A stretch of DNA of 64,000 bases from Xanthobacter autotrophicus (GTDB lineage Bacteria > Pseudomonadota > Alphaproteobacteria > Rhizobiales > Xanthobacteraceae): NCBI RefSeq assembly GCF_043194295.1, contig NZ_JBAFVK010000002.1; one strand, given 5' to 3'. The notes under the pieces were generated by a model. It did no database searches. It saw nothing but the letters and a program-made list of their open reading frames with translations, and was not told where the DNA came from. This document shows, in pieces, positions 44,299-52,544 of the stretch (positions are counted from its first letter, which is position 1; every line of letters starts with the position of its first letter). Both the position numbers and the translations under genes were made by a program.

Positions 44299-44491
44299 GG
44301 GACACTCCTGATGCGCGGGCCTCTATAGCCGCGCCCGCCAGCCGGCGCCACCTTGGGGAAAGGCTGGACCGGGGATTGGACGCCTCATCGCGGGAATCGG
44401 ATCGGGTACCGTTGGGGAATGGTCACCGGGCGGCAACACTGCCGGCAACGCAGGCACGGAGCAGCGGTCGCCCTGCCCTGCCCCGATGCTT

Positions 44492-44782
44492 TTAAAGCGT
44501 CTCCAGCACTGCGAATCGCTCCCGCCCACCGGCGGCAAGCGCGGTGTCGGACACCTCATGCACCAGCATGTCGTCCACCCGCGCCCCGGGCGGTCCGGCG
44601 CGGCAGGCGTCCAACATGGCCTCCACCACTGCGTCCGCACCGGCGAAGACCGCCTCCACCGCCCCGTCTCGGCGGTTGCGCACGAAGCCTTTCAGGCCCT
44701 GTGCCTCGGCCGTGCGGGCGCACCAGGCGCGATAGCCGACGCCCTGCACCCGCCCGCGCAGCATCACGTGCACGTACCGCAT
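44492..44782 (-). CDS. acyP: acylphosphatase
   Basis: A 96-residue enzyme hydrolysing acyl phosphates. The active-site loop GRVQGVGYRAWC carries the conserved Arg, and the catalytic Asn is in GFVRNRRDGAVEAVFAG. The start at ATG 44782 gives the family N-terminus MRYVHVMLRGRVQG. It lies 29 bases after the eipB-like gene on the same strand and is likely cotranscribed with it. Confidence 0.93.
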   Translation of the reverse strand: MRYVHVMLRGRVQGVGYRAWCARTAEAQGLKGFVRNRRDGAVEAVFAGADAVVEAMLDACRAGPPGARVDDMLVHEVSDTALAAGGRERFAVLETL

Positions 44783-44811
44783 GGCAACCTCTTGATGAAA
44801 CCCGCCCGCCG

Positions 44812-45633
44812 TCAGTTGGCGCAACCGCCGGGCGCCTTGAGCGCCTCGAAGGTAGACATGGCGCCGACCAGGGCGAACTTGCCGTAATCGATCTTGAGGC
44901 TGCCCACGACGCCGTTGTCGTAGAGCTGCATGTTCATCACATAGGCCGGCGCGCGATCCACCCCGCCGGTCTCGAAATAGCTGATGGTGACCGGATAGAA
45001 GGTGCGGCCGGCCAGGCTGTCCTTCGCCGGGGCGGCGATACGGTTCTCGTCGGTGCTCGGGCGGCCCACCACGGCGAGGGTCTCGTAAACCTTGGCCGGG
45101 TCGTTGGCGCCATCATAGACCTTCGCCTCCAGCACACTCTCCCCGGCAGCCGCGGCGGCGAGCACCCGCTTCACATGCTCGGTGGGCAGCAGGATGTCGC
45201 CCTTCAGGTCGAGGGTGCGCGCGGCAGGCTGGGTCACGGTGACCTTGAGGGCATCGCGTCCCTGTCGCTCCACGCTGGCCTCGATCTTCTCGTCCCCATC
45301 GTCGCCAGTGGAGGTGGAGAGGAAGCGGTAGGCCTGCGCCGCCCCGTCCTCCCACGCCTTGGATGTCACCGCCTGGCGAAGCGGACTGCCCTCCCCCGTG
45401 GAGGCCAGGCTCTCCTGCCGGGTGAGCGTGGAATAGCCGGCGCAGGCGTCCCCAGTGATCTCGTACTGGATCAGCCCGTTCATCTCCTCCAGCTGGCCCG
45501 ACGGCTTGGAGCCGTCGAGGGAGAGCCGGTAGGTGGCCTTGTGGGGGAGCAGTGGCACGGCCCCCGCCGAGGCCGCGCCCAGGCCGAAAACCGCGAGAAC
45601 CGCAACGAAGGCGAGGCGCGAACAAAACTGCAT
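44812..45633 (-). CDS. eipB: EipB-like cell-envelope protein (DUF1849)
   Basis: A 273-residue periplasmic protein with a Sec signal (LAFVAVLAVFGLGAASAGA). It belongs by pattern to the DUF1849 family, of which Brucella EipB is the studied member: HKATYRLSLDGSKPSGQ, ITGDACAGYSTLTRQES, then EHVKRVLAAAAAGESVLEAK and SYFETGG, ending DYGKFALVGAMSTFEALKA. The two Cys (in GDACAGY and at the C-terminal GGCAN) match the conserved EipB disulfide. EipB is a beta-spiral protein needed for envelope integrity and is restricted to Hyphomicrobiales and relatives, which supports the taxonomic placement. Confidence 0.85.
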   Translation of the reverse strand: MQFCSRLAFVAVLAVFGLGAASAGAVPLLPHKATYRLSLDGSKPSGQLEEMNGLIQYEITGDACAGYSTLTRQESLASTGEGSPLRQAVTSKAWEDGAAQAYRFLSTSTGDDGDEKIEASVERQGRDALKVTVTQPAARTLDLKGDILLPTEHVKRVLAAAAAGESVLEAKVYDGANDPAKVYETLAVVGRPSTDENRIAAPAKDSLAGRTFYPVTISYFETGGVDRAPAYVMNMQLYDNGVVGSLKIDYGKFALVGAMSTFEALKAPGGCAN

Positions 45634-45775
45634 GGTCAAAAACTCCTCCTGCGCGGCCCCGAGAGCCCGCGCCTGCGCCGCCTTACCAGCTTGCACGGGC
45701 GCTGCGGTTCGGCGAAGAGGAAGGCCCAATTGCGCACACCGTGTGGCAAAGCTCCGCACGGGACAGGAGCCCCGC

Positions 45776-46240
45776 ATGACCTCGCCCATCGACGCGAAGC
45801 TGGCCGAACTCGGAATCACCCTGCCGACGCCGACGCCGCCGCTCGCCAATTATGTCCCCGTGGTGCGCACCGGCAACCTGCTGTTCGTTTCCGGCCAGGT
45901 TTCCATCGACGGTGCCGGCAAGATCGCGACCGGCAAGCTCGGCGCAGGAGTGGAGATCGAGGCCGGACGCGAGGCCGCCAAGCTCTGCGCCATCAACATC
46001 CTGGCCCAGGTGAAGGCCGCCATCGGCGACCTCGACAAGGTGGTGCGGGTGGTGAAGCTGGTCGCCTTCGTGAACTCCGCCCCCGATTTCCTGGACCAGC
46101 CGAAGGTGGTGAACGGCTGCTCCGACTTCTTCGTGGAAGTGCTTGGCGACAAGGGCCGCCACGCGCGCTCGGCCGTTGGCGTCGCGGCTTTGCCGTTCGA
46201 CGCGGCTGTGGAAGTAGAAGCCATCGTGGAAGTGGCCTGA
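45776..46240 (+). CDS. RidA-family protein (YjgF/UK114)
   Basis: A 154-residue enamine/imine deaminase-family protein, the longer YjgF-like branch. It has LLFVSGQVSIDGAGKIATGK and VRVVKLVAFVNSAPDFLDQP; the C-terminal strand RSAVGVAALPFDAAVEVEAI carries the Arg seen in active RidA near the substrate pocket but differs in detail from canonical RidA (RSxVxVxxLPxxxxVEIE). Start at ATG 45776 after GGACAGGAG. It heads a plus-strand group with GDPD and the FemAB-like gene. Confidence 0.9.
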   Translation: MTSPIDAKLAELGITLPTPTPPLANYVPVVRTGNLLFVSGQVSIDGAGKIATGKLGAGVEIEAGREAAKLCAINILAQVKAAIGDLDKVVRVVKLVAFVNSAPDFLDQPKVVNGCSDFFVEVLGDKGRHARSAVGVAALPFDAAVEVEAIVEVA

Positions 46241-46325
46241 CACCATCAGCCTCGGTCTTCGACCGATGCCAAGTGGGTACGCTCAAGCGCCGCACAAGCT
46301 TGAGGCCGAACGGCGGGACACGCGA

Positions 46326-47066
46326 ATGGGCGACCTGAGCTGGCTGACGGCGCGTCCTGTCGCCCATCGCGGACTGCATGATGCGGCTCGGGGCATCATC
46401 GAGAATGCCGGCGCGGCGATGGATGCCGCCATCGCCGCCGGCTACGCCATCGAGCTGGACCTGCAGGCCAGCGCCGACGGCGAGGCCATGGTATTCCACG
46501 ATTTCACCCTCGATCGTCTCACCGACGCCCAAGGCCCGCTGGCCAACCGCACGGCGGCGGAGCTTGGCGCCATCGCCTTCCGTGGCACCGGCGACCTGAT
46601 CCTCACCCTGCCCCAGCTTCTGGAACGGGTGGCGGGGCGGGTGCCCCTCGTCATCGAGATCAAGAGCAGCTTTTCCGGCGATACCCGCCTCGCCGCCCGC
46701 GCGGCGGACCTGGTGGCGGAATACGACGGCCCGGCGGCGCTGATGTCTTTTGATCCGCAGATGCTGGAGGTGGTGCGCGCCCGCGCCCCCGGCGTGGCGC
46801 GGGGCATCGTGGCGGAAGGCCGTTACGGGCCGGAGTGGCAGCACATCAGCCCCGCGCGCGGCTTCGTCCTCGCAAACCTGCTGCACTGGCCGCGCTCGCG
46901 ATTCCAGTTCGTGAACTATCGCGTTGCCGACCTCGACAAGCCGGCTGTGCGCCTCCTGCGCGCCCTCGGGATGCCGGTTCTCTCCTGGACAGTGCGGACC
47001 CAGGACCAGCGCGCCCGCGCCGCCCGCTACGCCGATCAGATCGTATTCGAGGGCTTCCGGCCCTGA
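46326..47066 (+). CDS. glycerophosphodiester phosphodiesterase
   Basis: A 246-residue TIM-barrel enzyme releasing glycerol-3-phosphate from glycerophosphodiesters. Metal and catalytic residues are visible: His in VAHRGLHD, Glu and Asp in IELDLQASADGE, His in MVFHDFTLDRLT, and Glu in PLVIEIKSSF. There is no signal peptide, so it acts in the cytoplasm. Start MGDLSWLTARPVAHRG at 46326 is used because the upstream residues lack character. It is downstream of ridA on the same strand. Confidence 0.92.
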   Translation: MGDLSWLTARPVAHRGLHDAARGIIENAGAAMDAAIAAGYAIELDLQASADGEAMVFHDFTLDRLTDAQGPLANRTAAELGAIAFRGTGDLILTLPQLLERVAGRVPLVIEIKSSFSGDTRLAARAADLVAEYDGPAALMSFDPQMLEVVRARAPGVARGIVAEGRYGPEWQHISPARGFVLANLLHWPRSRFQFVNYRVADLDKPAVRLLRALGMPVLSWTVRTQDQRARAARYADQIVFEGFRP

Positions 47067-47186
47067 AACGGGCGGGCGCCTCGCCCCCCGACCAGCGATC
47101 GCGCGCGTGGTTCTGACCCATCGCAAGGTTGCCTGCGGCGTCCTGTCGCGGTGGGCAGGGTGTGATGCAACGCACAAATTAGGGGG

Positions 47187-48359
47187 ATGCCCGACGCCCG
47201 TATCCGCATCCTGCCAGCCCTCACCGAGATCAAGCCGACCGACTGGGACGCCTGCGCCGCCGGCGGCGCGGCACGGCCGGAGCCATTCGTGTCCCACGCC
47301 TTCCTGTCGGCGTTGGAAAGCTCGGGCTGCGCCGCCGCGCGCACCGGCTGGCTGCCGCAGCATCTGGTGGTCGACGGGCCGGACGGCACCCCTTCGGCGG
47401 TGATGCCCGCTTATCTGAAGTCCCATTCGCGCGGCGAATATGTCTTCGACCAGGGCTGGGCCGATGCCTACAACCGCGTGGGCGGTGACTATTACCCCAA
47501 GGTCCAGGTGGCGGTGCCGTTCACCCCCGTGACCGGCCGTCGCCTGCTGCTGAAGGATCCGCAGGACCCGGTGGGCCAGCCCGCCCTCGCCGCCGGCCTG
47601 AAGCAGCTGGTTCGCCTGCGCGGTGCGTCTTCCGCCCACATCACATTTGCCACCCAGGTGGAATGGGAGGGGCTGTCGCAGCTCGACTTCCTGCCGCGCA
47701 CCGACCGACAGTTCCACTGGACCAATGCCGGCTATGCCACCTACGACGATTTCCTGGCAGAACTCGCCTCACGCAAGCGCAAGGCGCTGAAGAAGGAGCG
47801 GCGCGAGGCGCTGGCCGACGGCATCACCATCGAGTGGCAGACGGGCACGGATCTGACCGACGAAGCCCTCGACGCCTTCTTCATGTTCTATCTGGATACC
47901 GGCGGCCGCAAGTGGGGCACGCCCTATCTCAACCGCGAGCTATTCTCGCTGCTGGCCGAGCGCATGCCGCAGGACATCCTTCTGGTGATGGCCCGGCGCG
48001 AGGGCCGCTACATCGCCGGAGCGCTCAATTTCATCGGCGCAGAAACGCTGTACGGGCGCTATTGGGGCGCCCTGGAGCAGCACCCATTCCTGCATTTCGA
48101 AGTCTGCTACCATCAGGCTATCGACTTCGCCATCGCCCGCGGGCTCAAGGTGGTGGAGGCCGGGGCCCAGGGCGAGCACAAGCTGGCGCGCGGCTATTTG
48201 CCCGTAACCACCTATTCCGCGCACTACATCGTCAATCCCGGCCTGAAGGCGGCAGTGGCGCAGTATCTCGAGCGCGAGCGCGCCTATGTGGAGGAAGACG
48301 CCGCCGTGCTCACCGAGCTTGGCCCCTTCCGCCGCTGCCGGGAGGAAGAGCACGACTGA
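47187..48359 (+). CDS. FemAB-related GNAT-like protein (PF04339 type)
   Basis: A 390-residue protein of the peptidoglycan-biosynthesis/recognition FemAB-related family. It has PFVSHAFLSALESSGCA and HLVVDGPDGTPSAVMPAYLK, then YVFDQGWADAY, LASRKRKALKKERREA, and VVEAGAQGEHKLARGYLPVT near the end. The double GNAT-like fold is typical for transferring an aminoacyl or acyl group. The family is common after ridA/GDPD in Hyphomicrobiales, but its donor and acceptor are unknown. Confidence 0.85.
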   Translation: MPDARIRILPALTEIKPTDWDACAAGGAARPEPFVSHAFLSALESSGCAAARTGWLPQHLVVDGPDGTPSAVMPAYLKSHSRGEYVFDQGWADAYNRVGGDYYPKVQVAVPFTPVTGRRLLLKDPQDPVGQPALAAGLKQLVRLRGASSAHITFATQVEWEGLSQLDFLPRTDRQFHWTNAGYATYDDFLAELASRKRKALKKERREALADGITIEWQTGTDLTDEALDAFFMFYLDTGGRKWGTPYLNRELFSLLAERMPQDILLVMARREGRYIAGALNFIGAETLYGRYWGALEQHPFLHFEVCYHQAIDFAIARGLKVVEAGAQGEHKLARGYLPVTTYSAHYIVNPGLKAAVAQYLERERAYVEEDAAVLTELGPFRRCREEEHD

Positions 48360-48463
48360 GGGTAATGGGACACACCTTGCGTCCCTTTTGCCAGCGTATC
48401 ATCCCGCCGTTGCCCGGCCCCGTACCCGGTCGCTATAGTCCGCCCCGAAACCGGGGGTTTGCG

Positions 48464-49234
48464 ATGACGTATTGCTGTGGGGTCCTGGTGCGGGACGGCC
48501 TTGTTCTGATTGCCGATACCCGGACCAATGCCGGCCTCGACAACATTTCCACCTTCCGCAAGCTCCACATCTTCGAGGAGCCGGGGCACCATGTGCTTGG
48601 CCTCGCCACCGCCGGCAACCTGTCGGTGTCCCAATCGGTGGTGAGCCTGCTGCGCGAGGGCGTCGAGGATCACGAAGCGGGCGAGCGCCATCAGTTGCGC
48701 GATTGCCGAACCATGTTTCAGGCCGCCCAGCTGGTGGGCACCGCCATCCGGCAGGTGCACAAGGTCAATGGCGAGCTGATGGAGCAGAGCGGCATCAGCT
48801 TCGAGGTGTCGTTCCTGCTCGGCGGCCAGATCCTCGGCGACTGCCTGCGCCTCTACATGGTCTATTCCGCCGGCAATTTCATCGAATGCACGCCGGATAC
48901 GCCCTTCCTCCAGATCGGCGAACATAAATACGGCAAGCCGGTGCTCGATCGCGCAGTGTCTTATGAGATGGAAATCTCCGACGCGCTGAAATCCAGCCTC
49001 ATCTCCATGGATTCCACCATGCGCTCGAACCTCGGCGTGGGCCTGCCCATCGACGTGATGGTGGTGTCGCCGGACACGCTGCGCTCCGAGCTGCTCTACC
49101 GTGTCGAGCCGGGAGAGCCTTATTTCCATGACCTGCGCGAGCGCTGGTCGGCGGCGCTGCGCTCCGCCCACGCCTCCATCCCGCGTCCGCCCTACCTGAA
49201 GGACATGCGCACCCGCCGCCTCACCGAGGTGTGA
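48464..49234 (+). CDS. Anbu proteasome-like peptidase
   Basis: A 256-residue Ntn-hydrolase of the Anbu (ancestral beta-subunit) family, also annotated HslV-like proteasome-type protease. It starts MTYCCGVLVRDGLVLIADTR with Thr2 as the expected nucleophile after Met removal, then NAGLDNISTFRKLHIF and GLATAGNLSVSQSVVSLL, and SSLISMDSTMRSNLGVGLPI near the end. Characterised Anbu often lies next to transglutaminase, alpha-E and circularly permuted ATP-grasp genes; none is here. The preceding gene on this strand is the FemAB-like one. Start ATG 48464; the longer frame upstream is a shadow. Confidence 0.92.
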   Translation: MTYCCGVLVRDGLVLIADTRTNAGLDNISTFRKLHIFEEPGHHVLGLATAGNLSVSQSVVSLLREGVEDHEAGERHQLRDCRTMFQAAQLVGTAIRQVHKVNGELMEQSGISFEVSFLLGGQILGDCLRLYMVYSAGNFIECTPDTPFLQIGEHKYGKPVLDRAVSYEMEISDALKSSLISMDSTMRSNLGVGLPIDVMVVSPDTLRSELLYRVEPGEPYFHDLRERWSAALRSAHASIPRPPYLKDMRTRRLTEV

Positions 49235-49290
49235 CGGGAGCGCGCCGGGAGCATGCCCGGATGCGTCCGGTGCCACCGAAGCATAGAACA

Positions 49291-49413
49291 ACGTCATGCC
49301 CGGCCTTATGCCGGGCCTCCACGCCGATCCGCTTGCGCGCAGTTTGCGCGCAGTAGCGAAAGTGACGCCCGGCCGACCCGCGAGGATGGCCGGGACAAGC
49401 CCTGCCATGACGA
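49291..49413. repeat. palindromic intergenic repeat element
   Basis: The outer ends acgtcatgcccggccttatg (49291-49310) and the stretch 49383-49413, which ends ccatgacgac, form a long imperfect inverted repeat; the left arm also has its own gcccggc/gccgggc hairpin. Elements of this kind (cgtcatg-cccgg-type) are scattered in Hyphomicrobiales genomes. It lies between the convergent Anbu and cyclophilin genes. Confidence 0.6.
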
Positions 49414-49434
49414 CTTTCAAGCGCTGGAATGAAA

Positions 49435-49466
49435 AAGGGCGCCCCTTGGGGCGCCCTTCCTTTTTC
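49435..49466. terminator. bidirectional terminator between Anbu and ppi genes
   Basis: A perfect 11-bp stem aagggcgcccc / ggggcgccctt with a two-base loop is followed by cctttttcc on the plus strand and preceded by gaaaaa, which gives a T-run on the minus strand. It can end transcripts from both converging genes. Confidence 0.85.
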
Positions 49467-49508
49467 CACGTGATTGGCTCACGCCGACCTTCGTTGCCTC
49501 TGACGCGC

Positions 49509-49967
49509 TCACGCCGCCTTGGGGGCGAGCTTGGCGGAGACGATCTTGTCGGGATCCTTCACCGGCTCGCCGCGCTTGATCAGGTCCACGTTCTCCATGC
49601 CGGAGATCACCTCGCCCCAGGCGGTGTACTGGCCGTCGAGGAAGCGGGCGTCGCCGAAGCAGATGAAGAACTGGCTGTCGCCGGAATCGGGGTTCTGCGC
49701 GCGCGCCATGGAGACGGTGCCGCGCACGTGGGGCTGGCGGTTGAACTCGGCCTTCAGCTTCTTGCCCGAACCGCCCATGCCGGTGCCGGTGGGATCGCCG
49801 GTCTGGGCCATGAAGCCGTCGATGACGCGGTGGAACGGCACGCCGTCATAAAAACCGGTGGACACCAGTTCCTTGATGCGCGCCACATGGCCGGGGGCGA
49901 GGTCCGCGCGGAACGCGATGGTCACCGGCCCCTTGGTGGTCTCCAGAACCAGAACTTCGTCACTCAT
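49509..49967 (-). CDS. ppiB: cytoplasmic peptidyl-prolyl isomerase (cyclophilin)
   Basis: A 152-residue cyclophilin without signal peptide. Active-site motifs are FHRVIDGFMAQTGDPTGTG (catalytic Arg), MARAQNPDSGDSQFFICF (Gln and Phe of the proline pocket) and YTAWGEVISGMENVD. Start MSDEVLVLETTKG at 49967. The gene is the second of two cyclophilin genes in tandem after coaD, a conserved order in Hyphomicrobiales, where they are usually followed by queA/tgt; here a terminator and Anbu follow instead. Confidence 0.95.
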   Translation of the reverse strand: MSDEVLVLETTKGPVTIAFRADLAPGHVARIKELVSTGFYDGVPFHRVIDGFMAQTGDPTGTGMGGSGKKLKAEFNRQPHVRGTVSMARAQNPDSGDSQFFICFGDARFLDGQYTAWGEVISGMENVDLIKRGEPVKDPDKIVSAKLAPKAA

Positions 49968-50079
49968 GGGTCTCATCCTTTCGAGGCGATGCCGGAGGGT
50001 CCGGCCACCGCGTCCGCCCGGCTGTGCCGGGCTTGAGAAAGCTGCGGCGGCCGGCTGAGCCGACCGGTGCAGCGCAAAT

Positions 50080-50159
50080 CACTTGGCGGCGTTCACTTGG
50101 CCGCGTTCACTTGGCCGCGTTCACTTGGCCGCGTTCACTTGGCCGCTATCACTTAGCGT
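50080..50159. repeat. 14-bp tandem array at the end of a cyclophilin gene
   Basis: Unit cacttggccgcgtt repeats at 50080 (one mismatch), 50094, 50108, 50122 and 50136 (variant end), and a sixth degenerate copy, cacttagcgtc from 50150, contains the last codons and TGA of the periplasmic cyclophilin gene. Each copy resembles the gene's own 3' end, so the array probably arose by slippage duplication outward from the stop codon. Confidence 0.92.
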
Positions 50160-50709
50160 CCGCCGCCACCTGCATCTTCACGATGCGGTCGGGGTTGGAC
50201 ACCGCGCCGCTGCCGCCCGAGCCCTTCTTGACCTTGTCCACAAACTCCATGCCCGACACCACCTGGCCCACCACGGTGTACTGGTTGTTCAGGCTGGGGG
50301 TTTCGGCGAACATGATGAAGAACTGCGAGTTGGCGCTGTCGGGGTTGGAGGCCCGCGCCATGCCGACCACGCCGCGCTTGAACGGCACGGAGGAGAATTC
50401 CGCCGGCAGGTTGGGATACTTGGAGCCGCCGGTGCCGTCGCCGCGCTGGCCGTCGCCGGTCTGGGCCATGAAGCCGTCGATGACGCGGTGGAATGGCACG
50501 TTGTTGTAATAGCCCTCGCGGGTCAGGGTCTTCAGGCGCTCCACATGCTTGGGCGCAAGGTCCGGCCGCAGCTGGATCACCACGCGGCCATAGGGCGTGT
50601 CGAGGAAGAGGGTGTTCTGCGGATCGGGCTTGGTCTGCGCCTGCGCCGGCAGCGCGACGGCGAAGGCGAGCAGGGCAGCGGCGAGGAAGCCGCCCAAAAG
50701 ACGCGTCAT
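50149..50709 (-). CDS. ppiA: periplasmic peptidyl-prolyl isomerase (cyclophilin)
   Basis: A 186-residue cyclophilin with a Sec signal peptide (GGFLAAALLAFAVALPAQAQ). The catalytic FHRVIDGFMAQTGDGQ and MARASNPDSANSQFFIMF are intact, as is YTVVGQVVSGMEFVDKV. It would assist folding of exported proteins. It follows coaD on the same strand with a 44-base gap. The stop codon lies in the first unit of a 14-bp tandem array. Confidence 0.95.
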   Translation of the reverse strand: MTRLLGGFLAAALLAFAVALPAQAQTKPDPQNTLFLDTPYGRVVIQLRPDLAPKHVERLKTLTREGYYNNVPFHRVIDGFMAQTGDGQRGDGTGGSKYPNLPAEFSSVPFKRGVVGMARASNPDSANSQFFIMFAETPSLNNQYTVVGQVVSGMEFVDKVKKGSGGSGAVSNPDRIVKMQVAADAK

Positions 50710-50753
50710 GAAGATCTCCTGCGAACGGCCCCTATGGGGCGGATAACCGTGCT

Positions 50754-51263
50754 TCAGCGCGGGAACTTGTCCTTGAGGCGCGCCAGCACTTCAGCCGGCA
50801 CGAAAGCGGAAACGTCCCCGCCCATGGCCGCGATCTGCCGCACGAGCGTGGCGGTGATGGGGCGCACCCGCGGCGAGGCGGGCAGGAACACGGTTTGGAT
50901 ATGGGGAGCGAGCACCCCGTTCATGCCCGCCATCTGCATTTCATAGTCGAGGTCGGTGCCGTCGCGCAGGCCGCGGATCAGAAGGGTCGCGCCGAGCCGC
51001 TGGGCGGTGGAGGTGATGAGATCGCCGAAGGTTATGGCCTCCAGTGTCGCATTCTCCTGCGCGGCGATGGGACCGCACACCGCTGTGAGCATCTCCAGCC
51101 GCTCCTCCGCCGAGAACAGGGGCGCCTTGCCGGGATGGATGCCCACCGCCAGCACCAGCCGGTCGGCGAGGCGGCAGGCGGAGCGCACCACGTCCAGGTG
51201 GCCGTTGGTCAGCGGATCGAACGAGCCGCCATAAATGGCGGTGCGGGGCGTGTGGGCGCTCAT
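50754..51263 (-). CDS. coaD: phosphopantetheine adenylyltransferase
   Basis: Penultimate enzyme of CoA synthesis, 169 residues, cytoplasmic hexamer. The nucleotidyltransferase motif GGSFDPLTNGHLDVV (T/HxGH form) and the family motifs LLIRGLRDGTDLDYEMQMAG and FLPASPRVRPITATLVRQIA are present. In the common ISSTLVR motif the Ser positions read ITATLVR here. Together with the two cyclophilin genes it forms a conserved alphaproteobacterial block. Confidence 0.95.
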   Translation of the reverse strand: MSAHTPRTAIYGGSFDPLTNGHLDVVRSACRLADRLVLAVGIHPGKAPLFSAEERLEMLTAVCGPIAAQENATLEAITFGDLITSTAQRLGATLLIRGLRDGTDLDYEMQMAGMNGVLAPHIQTVFLPASPRVRPITATLVRQIAAMGGDVSAFVPAEVLARLKDKFPR

Positions 51264-51503
51264 GCTGCGCTCGTCATGGCGGGTGCTGCTCCTTGAGGCG
51301 TCCCTCTTCGGGCGTCCTTCTTGGGGCGGAAGGGGTAAAGGTCCGCACGCCCCGGCGCAACCGCCAAAGGCGGATGCAGCCGGGCGGACGAGACTGCGCC
51401 CCGGAGCGCTTTCCGCTCGCCCTGGCTCACAGAAATCGCTCCGGAACTTTGTGCTGACGCGTTTTCTTCTCGCGAATCGGTACCCACGTCGCTGGAAAAC
51501 GCC

Positions 51504-52235
51504 CTATGCCGGCGTGATGTTGGCGTCGAACGAGCCGCCGGGGCCGGGCACCACCACCTTCACGGGGTGGTCCGCCAGCGCCTGCACGAAGAAGGAGGCG
51601 TCCTGTACCAGGATGGGGAAGGTGCCGTAATGGCACGGCACCACCACTTCCACCCCCGGCAGGAAGCGCTTCACCGCCAGCGCCGCCACGGCGGGACCCA
51701 TGGTGAAGCGGTCGCCGATGGGGATGAAGACCACCTTGGGACGGTGGATCTCGCACATCAGCGCCATGTCGGAGAAAATGTCGGTATCGCCCATGTGCCA
51801 GACCGTGGGCTCGCCCGGGGCGCGGATGATGAGGCCGGTGGGGTTGCCGAGATATTCGGAGGGTTTGCCGTCGCCGCCCGAGGAATGGTCGGCGCGCACC
51901 ATGGTCACGGTGAAGCCGCCGCAATCCAGCGAGCCTCCGGTGTTCATCATCTGCCCGGCATTGCCGGCGCCCTTGGCGGCGAGGTAGGCGCACAGCTCCG
52001 GATTGGCCACCACGGGCAGGGTCCGGCTGGCGTCGGCCGCATCCTCCACCAGGGAGACGGTGTCGCCCACATGGTCGGAATGGCCGTGGGTGAGCAGGAT
52101 ATGCGTCACCCCGCGGGTGGCCTCCTCCACCGTGGAGGGGAATCTGGGATTGCCGGTGAAGAAGGGATCGATGAGCACCGCCTTGTCCGCGAAATCCAAG
52201 CGGAACGCGGAGTGGCCGAACCAGGTGATCTTCAT
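51504..52235 (-). CDS. UPF0173 metal-dependent hydrolase
   Basis: A 243-residue metallo-beta-lactamase-fold protein. Metal-binding motifs are visible: ITWFGHSAFRLDF, LLTHGHSDHVGDTV, the Asp in WHMGDTDIFSDM and the His in VVPCHYGTFPIL. UPF0173 proteins (YtkL-like) are conserved but the substrate is unknown. It stands alone with 240-300 base gaps on both sides. Confidence 0.92.
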   Translation of the reverse strand: MKITWFGHSAFRLDFADKAVLIDPFFTGNPRFPSTVEEATRGVTHILLTHGHSDHVGDTVSLVEDAADASRTLPVVANPELCAYLAAKGAGNAGQMMNTGGSLDCGGFTVTMVRADHSSGGDGKPSEYLGNPTGLIIRAPGEPTVWHMGDTDIFSDMALMCEIHRPKVVFIPIGDRFTMGPAVAALAVKRFLPGVEVVVPCHYGTFPILVQDASFFVQALADHPVKVVVPGPGGSFDANITPA

Positions 52236-52544
52236 GGGAAAGGACGCCCCTTGGCTGCGCGAAGCACGTGCCGGTCAGCATGCAGGACAGGCTGGCCGGA
52301 TCACGCGGTCTCCGTCTTGAAGTCTGGCGCCGGTTCCGGCTCCAGACTCGATCGGGCGCGGAGTATCCCGGAAGGTCCGGCATGGCGCAACGGCGCGGCG
52401 GCCTTTCGAGCAATTTCTGCAAAACCGCGTAGCGGTTTCATGTTCGAAACCGCGTTGAACCCACAAGCCAGGGGTACAATTCGCCCACCGGCGTTCGCGA
52501 CCTGTGCTTGAGCCATGCTGGCACGCGGAACTGGCCCAAGCCAC
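52236..52544. other. intergenic region upstream of the UPF0173 gene
   Basis: About 310 bases between the hydrolase and ccdA. It presumably holds the promoter of the minus-strand hydrolase. The sequence cgaaaccgcgttgaacc / gcgtagcggtttcatgttcgaaac shows a weak inverted repeat near 52428-52458. No gene or RNA is recognised. Confidence 0.4.

Noticed and set aside
47663..48463. N-terminal extension of the Anbu frame
   Set aside because: It is the shadow of the FemAB-like gene; Anbu must begin with its nucleophile next to Met at 48464.
50080..50159. CRISPR array
   Set aside because: Repeat units are 14 bp and contiguous with no spacers, and no cas genes exist in the window.
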